Source: Nectonema munidae | Lineage: Eukaryota > Nematomorpha > Nectonematoida > Nectonematidae | Assembly: GCA_030549495.1 (NCBI GenBank) | Contig: JAUIRK010000928.1 | Span: 447,001 to 511,000, forward strand | Reading direction: 5' to 3' | Length of the DNA: 64,000 nt | Part shown: positions 12,318 to 24,306 of the stretch, piece by piece | How the letters are laid out: every line of letters starts with the position of its first letter | Position numbering within the stretch: the first letter of the stretch is position 1 | The notes under the pieces: model-generated | What the model was told of the DNA's origin: nothing | The model's input: the letters and a program-made list of their open reading frames with translations, nothing else | Database searches by the model: none | Position numbers and translations under genes: made by a program

Positions 12318-12612
12318 TCTAAAAGATAGCAATCTTTCTATATTTAACACACAGCCATGCTAAGTCATTATTTTAGACCAATCTTATCAAGTTTAGAATG
12401 AGATACAATAGACCAGTGTTGCTTCATTCAAATAAATCCTGATTGACCTTCTTAACACCTTTTCACCAAGATAACTTTAGTGGACCTCAAGCAGTCACTT
12501 AATAGATGCTAACTGTATCACTAATTAATATTAGCATTATTGTTAGCAAAGATGAAGATTTTACGGCCTTGAAAAAAATTAAACAATGTGATATTTGAGC
12601 TAAATTTATGTA

Positions 12613-12882
12613 TTACAGAGAAAAGTTTATAAAGTTGTTTAAAAGCAAAATATGATTATACGATTGAAAAGGGAGAGGGGGAGAGAGAGAAAGGATGTAA
12701 ATTTTGAATCTACTCAAAGGAAATGCGACATAGAAGTCTTTTTTGGAAGCCTCCATTGTGTTGAAATATACGTAGTATATTCCATCAATTAAAAAGTTAT
12801 CTGGAAACATGCAACAACAAACTTCACACTGATGAATTTCTTTGTTATAAAAAATAAAATTCTTTTTTAAACCGAGTTTCAT
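12613..12882 (-). other. Unassigned 89-residue open frame in the intron
   Basis: An open frame with a plausible stretch DNFLIDGIYYVYFNTMEASK preceded by an acceptor-like tttccag. No convincing donor follows and there is no known domain. It could be a skipped exon of the surrounding minus-strand gene or chance. Confidence 0.2.
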
Positions 12883-13220
12883 TTTTTAATAAATTGTACC
12901 TAAATTATCGAATATAGCTCAGTTTGAGAATATTTTTCTTGTGGTAACACAGTTTAACAATTTTAGTTTTTTTGCTATTTAACTTGGCACGCGGCACAAT
13001 CAGTAACCAAAAAACGAAAATTTTGGCAAGCATCATCAGAAAGGTTCGCCAGCACTGCCCTATACGATGACTGTCTCAATAATTTGCCAAAAGATTTCAT
13101 TGACGAAATTATGGTTTAAATGGATTTTAAAAATTCCCTTTTATTTCTAGAATGATAATAAATAAGACTCTAAAACCAAAAGCCATCAGAAGATATCTTT
13201 AAATTAAAAGTACAACACTA

Positions 13221-13238
13221 ACACCCCCCCCCCCCCTT
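13221..13238. repeat. Poly-C tract
   Basis: An uninterrupted run of about 14 C (poly-G on the minus strand) in AT-rich surroundings. Confidence 0.85.
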
Positions 13239-13366
13239 TATACACAGGCAATACGGCATATAAAATAATATAATAAGAAAAAATGGAAACAAATTCTGTT
13301 TTACAGGTCTGTGCTATTTATTAAAAAAAAATTTTTTTTTAAATATCTTAAAATGAATTCAAAAAC

Positions 13367-13418
13367 CTGTTTTCTTCCGGCAAATGACGTCGTGTTGAGT
13401 GGGTGATACCCAATCTGC
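13367..13418 (-). CDS. Probable internal exon of the same host gene
   Basis: Minus-strand segment bounded by an acceptor (atattcttag) and a donor (AACAG|gttttt). It is 52 nt and in the phase required by the terminal exon gives ADWVSPTQHDVICRKKT plus one base. The other two phases run into stops in the 11669 exon, so only this reading joins cleanly. The donor is weak at positions +3 to +6. Confidence 0.45.
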
Positions 13419-13573
13419 CTAAGAATATAAAATAAAATAACGCAATAGTGAAGGGTGTTAATTTTTTTACAAAATAAAAATACTTCAATGCCAACGGGAA
13501 AGGAGTGATAGATAACGTAGCGTATATTTCTTGTTTCAGACTCTGTGAAGTTTTCAAAATCAAAAAAACTTAC

Positions 13574-13585
13574 ATCCTTGCGCTT
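13574..13585 (-). CDS. Candidate 12-nt microexon (KRKD) of the same host gene
   Basis: A long pyrimidine tract (ttctttctttctttctttcag) precedes AAGCGCAAGGAT and a perfect GTAAGT donor. Twelve nucleotides are four codons in the phase that fits the next exon, giving K-R-K-D before A-D-W. Both splice sites are strong, but a 12-nt exon cannot be confirmed without transcripts. Confidence 0.4.
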
Positions 13586-13776
13586 CTGAAAGAAAGAAAG
13601 AAAGAAAAGAGAATTTTAAAAATACTATTCAGTAAAGTGAAAAAATCGTGAAACTAACACAAAAAATCATTTATATCTCTACACATAGAGTAAATTTGGT
13701 CAAAGTGGACTTCGCACTAGCCCAGTTTTTCCCTCAGTAAGTGACCTATTTTTGTAATATCACATTTGTCATGAGC

Positions 13777-13800
13777 AGAGCTGTGGAGTCTTTGGCCTTA
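13777..13800 (+). mobile_element. hAT-like terminus (cagagctgtggagtc)
   Basis: It matches the CAGAGCTGTGGAGTC end of the same hAT MITE group as the fragment at 1250-1418. No opposite end was identified. Confidence 0.35.
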
Positions 13801-13899
13801 AATATTTATAATTATGCAACTTCAACTTTTCTGTTTCAAATATTATGAATCTCCAACTTCAAATTGTGTAAAATTGCTTTGGAAACATCCGAAATAAAT

Positions 13900-14640
13900 T
13901 ACTGATTCACTAGTTAGTTTTCAATCTATAGTTAATGGGCTATGCGCAATTCCACGCAAAGGTTTACCTAAAAGCTCAATTTTTAAAATTGCCGTATCAT
14001 ATCAAAACATGAATAAAATTGAAGCTATTCGTTTAAATTTATTAAAAACTAACTTCCTTTAAACTTTTCACGTTTAGGGAATTTGTGTGGAATGCAAGAT
14101 AAACAAAAGTTTTTCCGCATTAGTTGGAAAAAAATCATTAATTTTAATCACAATTACTCAAAAAGTAAAAAAACATTCATTATAGTTCTCCGCCGCGTCT
14201 CATTCATCAAGTAATATTCCTTAAAATGTCACACAGTTACAGGAAAAAGGTCTATTTTCGGGATACTGAAAAATATATAGATAAGAATGAAAAAATTTTC
14301 ATAATGCGAATCATGCTTCCACCGAGCTATACAATTTATGGCACAAAGTGACAAATAATGCTCCTATAGTTTAATAACATTTTAATTATATTAATTTAAA
14401 TTTTGTCACGTTGTTACTTTTTTGGTGACAGTTTGAGGGCAACATTGTGGCAGTTGATGAAGTATTGAGTAGATTGATTATTATTTTTCACTGTATGACA
14501 GTTATTGAATATCAATGTGTGAGTTTGTGTTGAGTGATTTCTTTGAGTTTGCATTACAGGTGATTAATCATTTTGAAAAATTGTTCGTTGAAGATAAAAT
14601 TTCAATTATTGTTGTGCATTAGCCTTGAGTGCAAGTAAAA
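13900..14640. other. AT-rich intergenic stretch
   Basis: No feature that I can support. The sequence is AT-rich with stops in all frames. Confidence 0.3.
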
Positions 14641-14651
14641 AGACTATCGTA

Positions 14652-15350
14652 ATGACAAAGTTATCCAATGTTGAAGAGCAATGCAGATACAGAGAAAATC
14701 TCAAACAAAAAGGACTTTTAAAAGAACAAAAAAACACAGCGTTCAAAGGAAACAAAAGAGGGCGAATGCTTCTTACGCAGAACTTAAAGCTTTAAAAATC
14801 AAAGATAGAGATCGTCAGAGAAAGTGTAGAAGTAAAAAACCGAGTTCAAAGTGTACAAACTTCACCATCTGCATACTCGAAACCAAGCCTAAAAGGTTTT
14901 CATCGAGAAGGCACAATTGCGCCGCTTGTATCGAACTATGAGGAAAGTAGGCTTGATGCGGGATCGAACCCAATACATAAGGTTATCGAAATCTAACCAA
15001 CCTTACTCACGCGCCCTAGAATGGTTTTTTCAAAGCCGTTCACAGAGTAAGAAAAAGTCTTCCACAAAGTTCACGTAAGAAAAGCAAGGTTATTAAGCAG
15101 TTAGCTGGTAAAAGCCTATAATATTAGTTTTAAAATAAAAGACAATAGCCACAGAGGTGGACATAACAAACCTTTAGAAGTTGAAAAGGAGATAATTGGA
15201 TTTTTAAACGAGATGACATATCACCGTAAAGTCCCAACCGAAAGGATATGATAACAGAAAAAGACCGCCATGGACACAAGGCTTATATCATCTCAAGGCG
15301 CATAGATTACTCCAAACTAAAGGTGAATTCCGACTACAATCTACAAAAGA
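14652..15350 (+). pseudogene. Basic-protein remnant of a repetitive arthropod gene family, split by a SINE
   Basis: From an ATG at 14652 the frame reads VEEQCRYRENLKQKGLLKEQ, shifts frame near 14740, then continues AELKALKIKDRDRQRKCR with a tail about SPSAYSKPSLKG. After the SINE (14897-15015), similar blocks resume: FSKPFTE, then EVEKEIIGFLNEMTYHRKVP near 15175-15235. The layout (Arg/Lys-rich 'CRYRE' N-terminus, 'RQRKCRxKK', 'SLGKA..RV', then a short segment near 'F..RDD') resembles a multi-copy family of uncharacterised arthropod proteins thought to be transposon-related. That assignment is from memory and is tentative. At least two frameshifts and several stops are present. Confidence 0.4.
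14897..15015 (-). repeat. tRNA-derived SINE, truncated copy 1
   Basis: Minus strand. The 5' tRNA-like head reads gcgcgtgagtaaggttggtt and contains the B-box-like gggttcgatcccgcatcaag. The body has cttcctcatagttcgata and ends at gccttctcgatgaaaa. It lacks the distal (TTTACC)n tail. It interrupts the basic-protein remnant. Confidence 0.75.
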
Positions 15351-15359
15351 TCGATTCAT

Positions 15360-16000
15360 ATTCCAAAAATTTTTGTTGCTAATTTTATTTGCAAAATGGT
15401 ATATATGAGGACACAAAGTATGTTGTCTTTGATCAAAGATAATTTTTCGTAATATTAATTAATGCGTTCAAAAATATTATTTTTGAAGAAATAATGATTA
15501 ATATTTTATGGTAGACAGGGAACATTTTAAATTTAGTTTTTATGAGGGATTTATTCTTTCTATTGTACGTCTTTAGACTAGTCATCATTTTTCTTCAAAA
15601 TAAAAAAAGTAAAATACCTTACTTATTTAAATATATTAAACATCCAATCAAACAAGATAAATTATATAAACATAAAGTTTAATGGATTTAAATTTTATAA
15701 AAATTAAAGACCTTCAAATATTGATGTCCTGTGGGCATTGGTAACATAAGACATAAAGATATACCTAATTTGAAAATATATTCAAATGTTTATTTTTAAT
15801 GAATTCTAAAAATTGAATATTTTTATTAAATTTTTTAATACATGTTTAAATTATAACTTATAGATTTATAAATATCTCTAAAAAACAGTATAAATGAAAA
15901 AAATCATTTTTAAATTTTATTTTCAAACTTAAATACATATTCAAATAATTTATAAATATGTTTAGAAACATATTCGGTCCCTACATTAAAAGAAGCATGT
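15360..16000. other. AT-rich intergenic stretch
   Basis: Nothing recognised. Very AT-rich with short runs only. Confidence 0.3.
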
Positions 16001-16017
16001 GAGTTCGTTTCAGTTGA

Positions 16018-17170
16018 ATGTCAAAGTTAAAAAGAGAACGTTTCCACACAAATGATTATTATAATTCAATTCCCCCACAAAGTGATGATTTAACCGGTGA
16101 AGATGAGGGAGAAGAGGAATCAACTAATGTACCAAATTTTTTCGTTGTTTCTGAATCAATTGAGGTTTTTCTTGATGTCAATGACTTTAGATCAGTGGCA
16201 AAAAAAGAAATGAAAAATAAAAAAGCATGTTGGAACAAGTCTCGTAAGAAAAATGTTACACTTCATTTTTCCAGAGCATTGATGAAAAAGCATTAAAGAC
16301 ATAATAAAAGAAAATTTAAATGATCCATCTTTATCAATTTTTGAAAAAATGTGGGATTCCAAGATTTTAGAAAATTTCACAAGAGAAACCGTTATGCACA
16401 CATACAATCAAAAATGACCAAAATTTTAAAACAAGTGTAGATGAGATCAAATCATTTTTTGGTGTTCTTCTGCTCAGCGAATACAACAAACTACCAAGCG
16501 TTTGTTCATATTGGTCTGATGCGAGTGACTTAGGCGTTGATCTTATCAAAAAATTAAATCGTATTTCCATCTGGTTGATAATGATGGAGCGAATTCAAGC
16601 TTCAAGATTGGGCATCTTCTTGAAATTTTGAATGGTAATTTTACCCAATGGGGTTATTTTTCTCAACATCTTTCAATTGATGAAATGATTGGACAATTCG
16701 TGTGCGAATGTTTGGACTAATCATGATTTTGTTGAGCCGTACTCTAATCTTCAAAGATGGTATTCTAGGCATAAATCTTATATAAATATCAAACAACCAT
16801 TGCTTATAAAAAATTACAATAAGTATAGAGAGGCGTAGACTTACACGACTGGCTTGCTGCACGGTATTCAACGTCTATTAGAAGCAAAAAATGGTATTAG
16901 TGCTAATAAGAATGCTAGGCATGATAGGGGTAAATGCTTGGAGAATATATCTTTACGCCAATGCAGAGTCAAAAATGAGTCTTAGTCGAAGAAAACTCGC
17001 AACATCATTCCTCCAATCTTAGAAATCTGAGTACATGCCAAAAAAAGAAGAATCATTGACATCGTTAGATTCGATAGAAAAGAACATTTAATCATGAAGA
17101 AAGAGAAGCAAAGATGTGTATTGAAGAATTGTTGTGCTCCTTGAACTTATGTTATTGAAATCATTATAAA
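16018..17170 (+). pseudogene. Decayed piggyBac transposase (PGBD3-like)
   Basis: Plus strand. 16018-16296 is an open frame with an acidic N-terminal region (SDDLTGEDEGEEESTN), as in PGBD/piggyBac proteins. After a stop and frame changes come blocks equivalent to 'I..FFGVLLLSGYNKLPS..YW' (16440-16510) and 'H..IDE.M' near 16672-16690 (HLSIDEMIGQF). Next is a segment with GIQRLLEAKNGISANKN (16865-16915), and a basic tail DRKEHLIMKKEKQRCVLKNC (about 17070-17135) that would sit before the Cys-rich C-terminus. The catalytic centre is largely lost. At least five frame breaks. It is less complete than the copy at 9190-10930. Confidence 0.75.
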
Positions 17171-17879
17171 ACTCTTAATTGAACCTAACGTTTGGACAAA
17201 ACGAATTCTTAGGTTTAAATCATATTTCATTCCACTCGTGGTATTTAACCGGTTATTTGAAAAAGTTCTCTTATTTTTATATATGTTCTTATTATGAGCA
17301 AGGATTTTATGAAAACTCAATACTTATATAGAATATAGTTGACACGAAAAAAATTTGCTTCAAGTATGCCAAGACTCAAAAAAGGTAAAAAAAAAAAAAA
17401 GTTCCTTGGTTACAGTTTTGAGTAAAAAGAGAATAACTAAGGAGTTATATTGTCGTTAATATGCAGCAGTTTTGTTTACTCTTTATACTTACAGATTCAA
17501 ATAAATTATCTTTAGTATTTCGAGGAATTGAAATAGGGGAATAGGATTAAACTTATTTTGCACACAAATGTAAAAAAAATCTTATTTTGCTCTCAAAGAA
17601 AATTCATTTAAGAGAGTGTTCGAGCTTAAAGAGAGATGAACTAAAAACAAAATGAAAAATTCCATAGATTTGGATTATGAATCTGGCCGATATTTATCGG
17701 CTTTTTTTTTGGCAATTTTGTTTAATTGTGTTAAATCATATACATCCAGTAATTGTTCTACTACAAATTTTCCTAAATCATCATACTTTTTACAAAAAAA
17801 CGTTCTTGTAGAACTCGTTCCTTATTCTGATAATAAAGTCTAACTATGCAGAATAATTCTAATACTCTAGTTTAAATTC

Positions 17880-20280
17880 TAATATTGATTTTAATTTAAT
17901 TGAGAAATTTATTGGAAGAATTAGTATATCTAATTTTACTGTTTTTACAAACAAGTTGTCAATTTTTCATTTAAATCGTAGAAGCTAATCGACATTCTTT
18001 AAGGATATTGGCATTGGCAATATTGATATTTTTACTTTAACAGAAATTTGGAATCATCGAATCAATTACAACATAGAAGGATTCAACTTAATTAATAACT
18101 CAAGAAAGCGGGAGAAAAAGTGGAAGATTTAGGCGTGTATATAAAAGCATAATCAAAATGTCCATTTAAAGTATTAAGCACATTTGAGTAGATGTTATTA
18201 AATAGCTTTGTACTATTAAATTCAAAATAGTGATTGTATAATGTATATACACCTCCTCATTCCATACTAACTATCTTTCTTGAATAGTGAATTTTAATTA
18301 AAAAATTAATTATGCTAATTGTAGCCCTATGGATAATATTTTTACAAACGTCTATTATAGTTTTTGTTTTGCGGGCAATATTACTTAATTTTGTTCTTTA
18401 TATGATTTTTTTCCTGATTGTTCAAACCAAGTTGACACTGTTTGCCAGAAATTAAACATTTTTAATGATAAAAATATATTCAAGTTCTACCTTTACTTGT
18501 CTTCTGTAATTTGGTACATCAATTATAATCGTTGTGTAAATAATTATCACGAATATAATGTAGAGTATTAGTGATGAACGTTTTCCTCTCGTTTACAAAA
18601 CTAGTGTTTTAAGGACAAAAATAAAGCGGTTCAATTCAGAGCAAGTTAAAAAAAGTATAAATGTAAATTGTATAGAAACTTTTTGAAAAACAATAATTCC
18701 ATACCTTGAATCTGTACACGAGAACTAGAAATAAATATAATAAAATTGTCAAACAAGAAGAGCGAATTTTTATAATTCCAGATTCTCTGTAATGAAAAAT
18801 AATATTAAATGCACTTAAAGACAGATTAATAGTTAGCTAAATTGGCTAATGAAGACATCAATCTTGAAAGTAATGATTTAAATTCCCATTTTGCATAGGT
18901 TTCTGAAAAATATATAATACGAAAGTCCTTCTTTGTGCCCTACTCCCAAATTTAAAGTAATTTTTCTTTCATGAAGTTACAGGTAATGAAATTTTTGTTG
19001 TAAGTTCGTTTAAATAAAAGAATTCGCCTGGATGGGACTGTATTTCTAACAAAATAGAACTAATTTTGGTCAATTTTATTTCTCATAATCTTTGTTTTGT
19101 TCAATAAAATGTTTGAAGACTTTTACTGAAGGTCCCAAAATTGCAAAGGTAACTCCTATTCATAAATGAAGATATAAATATATTAATAATTATACTTGTG
19201 TATTATTCATTTCTTTTTTCTAAAGCCTTTGTCAGGATAAATCATATAATTTTGATTCAAAAGTTACATTGTTATGGTTTAAGATGTAATAATTTATTTA
19301 GAAGTATTTTATCTTATAGAAAAATGTAATGGTTAATCCGCAAACTTGTGGTCTTATTTTCTTTAGAGGTGTGTCACAAGGATCTGTTATAGGACCTTTA
19401 TTTTTTATTTTATATATAAATAATATTTTTGATTTGAAAAGCGATAATTTTGAAATGTTTCTGTATGCTGACGATTGTGCGATTTTATATAAAAGAAAAT
19501 ACTTCTTTGAATTATTCCTGAAATTAGTTTCCATGCAAGTCATTCAATCAAAATCAAAGTTTTTATATGAAAAATCTATTACAAATATTTGTATTTTTAA
19601 AATATTTTTTACAAATTGTAAAATCAGTAATAATAAACTATTAAAATCAGAAAGGTCTTATATTGGTAGAGCCAAAAGATCTTAAATCTGAATTTTATAT
19701 AAATACTATTGATTTCAAATTATAAAATATTCCTAATAACAAAACGCTGTATTCGATAAATAACTAAGGAATATTTTACAGAATAAAAATGTTCAAGAAA
19801 ATTGAAAAACTAATTTATTTCACAGTTTATAAGAACGAATATCAAATTTTAAGATTCAAGACAGAACAAATGGCTTGAAATTACAAATAAAATATAGATT
19901 CATTAGATTTATTCTATTTTTAGAATAAGAAATACTATTTAGAAGAGAATTTGTAAATATTTTATAATTTAGCTATTCATAAAAGGATGTTTCGTCGGGA
20001 TATTAAAAGAAGAATAAAAGAAAAAATTACTCTGTTTATGTCCATTTTTAGAAAAAGAACCTAAGAGCACTGTTCGTAACAAAAGCAAAGGATAAATAAA
20101 AATAAAAAGTTTACAAAGTATTTATGATTTTATATTTACTAAAATACAAAAACTTTTCTCTGAATATTAATATATTACTTAAACCTATCAATAAAAAAAT
20201 ACCTAAAAGTTGTGAGAGTTGAATCTTTCTTAATCAGATCTATATTTAAGCCTTCCTGTTACAATCCTATTCTAATTGCT
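17880..20280 (+). pseudogene. Decayed LINE (Jockey/CR1-like), endonuclease to RT
   Basis: Plus strand. An endonuclease relic at about 17950-18090 includes NKLSIFHLN and IDIFTLTEIW (family 'DI+ALTETW'). 19120-19170 contains GPKIAKVTPIHK ('WK.AKVTPIHK'). The RT core at 19329-19560 shows GVSQGSVIGPLFFILYINNI and LYADDCAILY, which are the fifth RT block and the catalytic (Y/F)ADD. About 20 stops and frameshifts lie between, so it is an old copy. A short open frame upstream (17652-17843) has no assignable function and may or may not belong to it. Confidence 0.8.
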
Positions 20281-20319
20281 CGGAGTAAAATCTAATTCTT
20301 AAAACATTTAAAGATAGAT

Positions 20320-20390
20320 ACTGAGCCGAATTAAGCCACTTAGAAGCCCTAGGCACTTAAGACTTTTGGTGCCCAATATATGGTAATCAA
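20320..20390. mobile_element. hAT-like terminus (ctgagccgaattaag...ggtgccc)
   Basis: The words ctgagccgaattaagccact, agccctaggcac and tttggtgccc match the ends of a widespread hAT group whose termini read CAGAGCCGGCTTTAGG..GGTGCCCC. Only one end is recognisable. Confidence 0.45.
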
Positions 20391-20490
20391 ATTATGAAAA
20401 TAATGAATGACACAAATTTTTATTCATCAAAATTAAACAAAACTAATAGTAAGAGAAGACAATATTTTTGTATACTTTCATTTCCTTCAA

Positions 20491-20640
20491 ATGAGTAGGG
20501 TTGGTTAGATGTTGAATTCGGTAATTCAAGGTTACCTCAAGGTTTGTTCGATCGCGCATCAAGCCTGCTTTTCTCATAGTTCGATACAAGCGGCTCAATT
20601 GTGCCTTCTCGATGAAAACACCCTGGTACCTTTACCTTTA
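20491..20640 (+). repeat. tRNA-derived SINE, copy 2
   Basis: Plus strand. The head gagtagggttggttagatg leads to ttcgatcgcgcatcaagcct (B box), the body ctcatagttcgatacaagcg and gtgccttctcgatgaaaaca, and a tail tacctttaccttta. A short internal duplication ('caaggttacctcaaggt') separates the anticodon-like part from the B box. This copy has diverged. Confidence 0.75.
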
Positions 20641-20699
20641 ACTGCACAGTCTTTGATCAGATCATCAAATAACATATCTGTCTCTATACTTAATAGAGA

Positions 20700-21985
20700 T
20701 TAGTCATTGAGCCTGGCTTGTTGGATAGTGGTTCTAATAGAATTTTCAATTAAAAATGAGGGTTCAGCTGAAAAAATTTGTGACTATTAATGTTAATATA
20801 CGAAAGTCAAGTTTACATTTGGAAAAGCATTATTATCTTCTACAAATATTATATAAAGTTCAGTATGAATAAATTCTGTTTCTAAATTTTTTGTTTCACT
20901 AAATTAATAGCTCATGAATGAAACGGCGAGAGAATTTGAACAATAAAGCTGGTCATTTGATGATACATACAGATTATAAAAATTTATAATCTAAAATTAA
21001 ATTTATATTATGATTAGTTTGCATTTATGTTATTAGTAAAGGAACAGAAGTTAACTATAAATATGCAATGTCTTTTTCTTTTTAAATTCTTTATTTAATT
21101 CTTCTTTATATGTTTAGGCATGTATTCCAATTTTATTTTATCAATTAATAAATCTTCTCAACGAATAATATTGCCTTATGCAGCACTGAAACATTGAACA
21201 ATGACACCATTGAAACTTTTGCCATTTGGCTCCACATAATCATGTGATAGTCCAGTACATTTCTTGACATCTTTAACATGAGACAGAGACCTGTGTCCCA
21301 TTAATAAAAATTGCCTGCTTAAGTTATATAAAAATTCATTGAAAAAGATTAACAGACAAGTACAAAACCGCAATTTAAACGCTTAATATACTAGATAGGC
21401 AATTTTAATCACCAATTATATAAAGCTTAATATTAAAATATAAGACAAACTCCACGAATAATTTTAGATTTTTATGATTTTAACATACATTTTTGAAATT
21501 TGAACACATTTTTGTTGATTTTTTACATTTAGAAAATTGAAATTTCCCACAATTGTGTCTTGGTCTTTCAGCTATGAATACTTTTTCTTCCATCAATATT
21601 ATACAAATGCTCTTCTAACTATTAACAAAGATGTGATACAAAATTCGAAAGAAAAAGAAGGGGGAGGGGGGGAGATAGTAATTTATTTACTAATCACTTA
21701 TGCATTATTACAAAAAAAAATCAATTTTTGTTTAATATAACAGAAATTGATCAGAAAAAAAATAATTGTAAATAGATTGCACAATTAGAGAAATAAAATA
21801 AATACAAAGAAAGTTTTTCAAAAGGTTAAAAACAGAACACGCTTTAAGAAATACTTCTGTTACAATTGATAAAATGATATGGATCAAAACTATTTTAAAT
21901 ATATTCAAATTCAGTTAAAAATTATAGATACATAATAAAAAATTAAAAAAATATAATAAACAAAAATTTATATAGATATATGTAA
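20700..21985. other. AT-rich intergenic stretch with a G-rich tract
   Basis: No gene supported. A G-rich tract (gaagggggaggggggga) lies at 21657-21673. Confidence 0.3.
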
Positions 21986-21989
21986 ACAA

Positions 21990-23030
21990 ATTGATTTTTT
22001 TTAAAAAATAGTATAAAAAAACCATGCTTTGACAATGAGTTATTGTAATTGAATAAAATATTTGGCTTAAGGCTTTTTTTAAGTGTGAAAAGTTTGAGCA
22101 ACTTTGAAAAATGTCATTGTTCAAATTCCAACAATGGTTTAGCTTTGTTAACAATTGATTGTTTATATGGTTTCAATCTATATAATGGTAAACTCATGTG
22201 ATAATAATTTCTAAAAATCGGTTTGTTAAGTTCAATATTAAAAGTTAGGGATTGCATAAAATTAGATAGAGTATAATCATGTATGACTTTAAAACAAAAA
22301 AGTGCTAATTTAGATGTCAACTCAAAATCAAGGAAAATTTTATCTATATTGGTTATTACTTTTATAAATATTACTCTAATAATTTTTTTTGTAAAGTAAA
22401 AATTTTGTACATGTTAGAGTGACCCCAGTTCAATAAGATGTAGAGAATATGAAGTAAAAAAGTAAGATTTATACAACTGCAGGAAGGTAAATCTGTCTAA
22501 TTTGTTATTTAACATTCTGAAAACACTAACTAAAGAGGACACTTTAGAAAAAACATAATTTTTGTGTTACTTCCAATGTAGTTTATTATCAATGACTAAT
22601 CTTAGCTTACAAACTCAAAACCAAAATAAGACGTTAAGCTTTGGTTGCTATAAGATCTATTTGAAAAAATCATGCTTTCAGATTTAGAATGATTCACAGA
22701 TAAACCATTTCTGGAACACCATGAGTAAACATCATGAAGACTATTCAGTACATTTTGATAATTTTCTTCCAAAGAAATTTTATTAGAAGGAAATAACATA
22801 GTTATGTCATCTGCATAAAGGTAAAAATCAATATGAGTATTACATCTATATAAATCATTTGTGAAAATTTTCAAGAACATTGGACCCATTAAGGATCCCT
22901 ACGGTATACTACACGGCAAACTAATGGGGCTTGATGTGTAATTATTAATTCAAAAACACTGATTGTGCTCAAAAAGGTTATCATTTAGAAGTTTCAAAGA
23001 TAGATTACGGATAAGATAAGATTTCAGCGG
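21990..23030 (-). pseudogene. Decayed LINE fragment (CR1/Jockey-like RT)
   Basis: Minus strand. 23010-22890 keeps SYLIRNLSL and PCSIP.GSLMGP, equivalent to 'SYL.+R' and 'VPQGS++GP'. 22889-22602 is open and reads MGPMFLKIFTNDLYRC, FYLYADDITMLF (catalytic YADD) and WCSRNGLSVNHSKSESMIFS, the 'W....L.+N..KT..+.F' block. 22320-22114 holds a C-terminal segment with YYHMSLPLYRLKPYKQSIVN, like the 3' part of CR1-type ORF2. It is 5'-truncated within the RT domain and carries several frameshifts. Confidence 0.75.
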
Positions 23031-23039
23031 GCGTTACTA

Positions 23040-24050
23040 ATTTATGCCAACCTCAATTTTTTAGTGCCAACCTCAAGAAAACTTTTTTTAAACACATAAT
23101 TTTAATCTTATATATTAAATAATACTCTAAAACAAATATTCATTTAATTTTTAGAATTTTCTTTGCTTCAATTTTTTTCTTTCGTTTATATTCGTAATTT
23201 AAAAAATAAGTAAGGCTTTTAAATTAACTTTTAATACTATTTTTTTTCTCATCTAATAATATTCGTTGTGATTATAACTTATTGATAATTGCTTTTAAGC
23301 AATATTAAGTTTGTGTGATAAAAAGCCAAATTTTATACAGATAATTCTTATGGCACATAAAAATTAATCAAAAGTTAATTTGTTCTTTTGAGACAACTAT
23401 CGAATACCGATCGTAATAATTCCCCCCATTGTCCAGATATGGAAGATTATTCATTCATTAGATAAGATACCGACAATTAATAAAAACTATTCGATGCAAG
23501 CTACTTCTATTTTTACCAGAGTAGATTTTTTATTGTAAAATTCAGAAAATTCAATAAGTTATCATCCTCGACAAGAGCAAGGAAATAATATAAAACTTTG
23601 AAAATTTATTTGTCGATGTTAACAATTAACGTGACATAAATGTAAGTTTTGACACAAACAATTGAGAGTTAGAATACAATAAAAATATAATAAATATTAT
23701 TTTTTGAAATATTTAATAGCTAATATCTTTCAAATTTCTGTGTGTGCTTTGCATTGTCGTTAACGCCATTTTATATTGTTCTCAATATTAAGTGATTTTT
23801 GTCTTAATTAAATTTTCACAAAGAATTAATTAATTAATTCTTATTTATTAATTATAAGCTAAAAGATCGGAATAGTTTATATTCATTTCATTAACTTTTG
23901 AAATTTCCTTTTATCAAAAGAAACAAATTTTATTATATTGCTTTTAAATAATTCAGTGTTTGATTATAACCAAATTAACTATATTTATCTTTGGCTGTTC
24001 AAAAAATTTTAAATAATGTTATTTTACATATTTTTTTTAAATTTAAATAC
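23040..24050. other. AT-rich intergenic stretch
   Basis: Nothing recognised beyond AT-rich sequence. Confidence 0.3.
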
Positions 24051-24065
24051 AAATGAATCTTTCAT

Positions 24066-24163
24066 GTGAAAATTGTAAAGTTATTATACAAGGGAAATCT
24101 ATAAAGTGTTATAGGTGAAAATTGTAAAGTTATTATACAAGGGAAATCTATAAAGTGTTATAG
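24066..24163 (+). repeat. 50 bp tandem duplication beside the SINE
   Basis: Two consecutive identical copies of a unit starting gtgaaaattgtaaagttatt and ending aaagtgttatag, with starts at 24066 and 24115. It lies directly at the SINE junction and duplicates the first half of the PHD-like finger. Confidence 0.9.
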
Positions 24164-24306
24164 GTAATGGTAATGGTACCGTAGGGTGTTTTCATCGAAA
24201 AGGTAAAATTGCGCCGCTTGTATCGAACTATAAGGAAAGCAAGCTTGAGGCAGGATCGAACCCAAGACTTTGAGTTATCGAATCCAGCATCTAACCAACC
24301 ATACTC
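24163..24306 (-). repeat. tRNA-derived SINE, copy 3, inside the PHD-like finger
   Basis: Minus strand. The tail (ggtaatggtaatggtacc on the plus strand) is a TACCATTACC variant of the family's simple tail. The body has gtgttttcatcgaaaagg and tatcgaactataaggaaagc, the B box reads ggcaggatcgaacccaagac on the plus strand, and the head ends ggttgg/actcac. The flanks aaagtgttat and aaaatgtcat agree at 8 of 10 positions, as expected of a decayed target duplication. Confidence 0.8.
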
